Source: an uncultured Rhodobacter sp. (GTDB taxonomy: Bacteria > Pseudomonadota > Alphaproteobacteria > Rhodobacterales > Rhodobacteraceae). Taken from it: DNA of 5,839 nt. Location of the stretch: assembly GCA_937901435.1 (NCBI GenBank), contig CALGTJ010000101.1:1-5839 (forward strand), read 5' to 3'. This document shows, in pieces, positions 5,771 to 5,839 of the stretch. The position numbers were made by a program, and so were the translations under genes. The notes under the pieces were generated by a model. That model worked only from the letters and a program-made list of their open reading frames with translations, searched no databases and had not been told where the DNA came from. How positions within the stretch are numbered: position 1 is the stretch's first letter; every line of letters begins with the position of its first letter.

Positions 5771-5839
5771 TAGGACAATGATATCCGACATTCCCCAAGT
5801 GGCCTGCCGTCCGATGTCAAAGTTGCCTGAATCTGCCCT
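5771..5839. other. Right-edge stretch without an assignable gene
   Basis: Two minus-strand frames are open from the window edge (to stops at 5750 and 5740), and a plus-strand ATG at 5778 is open to the edge for 20 codons. None gives a recognisable protein. One of the minus frames could be the 3' end of a gene lying beyond the window, but the fragment is too short to tell. Confidence 0.25.

Noticed and set aside
5778..5839. Plus-strand ATG open to the window edge
   Set aside because: Only 20 codons are visible, the AGGA upstream is too close to the ATG (about 2 nt), and no family is recognisable.
1..5839. CRISPR array, insertion sequence or rho-independent terminator
   Set aside because: I found no regularly spaced repeats, no transposase or terminal inverted repeats, and no GC-rich hairpin followed by a T-run on either strand.

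Overview
The window looks like bacterial chromosome from a Gram-negative organism. It carries an outer-membrane beta-barrel protein with a classic signal peptide and a C-terminal Phe, Shine-Dalgarno sites, and tightly overlapping genes. Base composition looks balanced. The style of the proteins would suit a marine alphaproteobacterium, but this is an impression, as no rRNA or taxonomic marker is present.

Layout. The left 253 bases hold no convincing gene. They form a regulatory region for the only plus-strand gene (254-739), with a good TTGACA promoter and four separate short palindromes. That gene encodes a small protein that I read as distantly HlyC-like (toxin-activating lysine-acyltransferase, GNAT-related), apparently lacking the usual catalytic His and Asp. 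Everything else runs on the minus strand as one compact five-gene operon, transcribed from about 5560 down to 696. In order it encodes a beta-barrel outer-membrane protein, an epoxide-hydrolase-like alpha/beta hydrolase (Asp nucleophile), a cytochrome P450, a PAPS-type sulfotransferase and a second alpha/beta hydrolase (Ser nucleophile). Gene junctions are 13 nt, a 17-nt overlap, 2 nt and a 1-nt TGATG overlap, so translation is probably coupled. The last operon gene runs tail-to-tail into the HlyC-like gene and overlaps it by 44 nt. The right 308 bases hold the operon promoter region, a decayed tRNA-like sequence on the minus strand, and unassignable open frames at the edge.

How it may work (inference). 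The enzymes suggest a small tailoring pathway for a lipid or other hydrophobic substrate. The P450 would oxidise it (hydroxylation or epoxidation), the Asp-type hydrolase would open an epoxide to a diol, the sulfotransferase would place sulfate on a hydroxyl, and the Ser-type hydrolase would cleave an ester or thioester. The beta-barrel protein could carry substrate or product across the outer membrane. No redox partner for the P450, no PAPS synthesis gene, no carrier protein and no RTX toxin are visible, so these would have to come from elsewhere. I do not recognise this combination as a described system.
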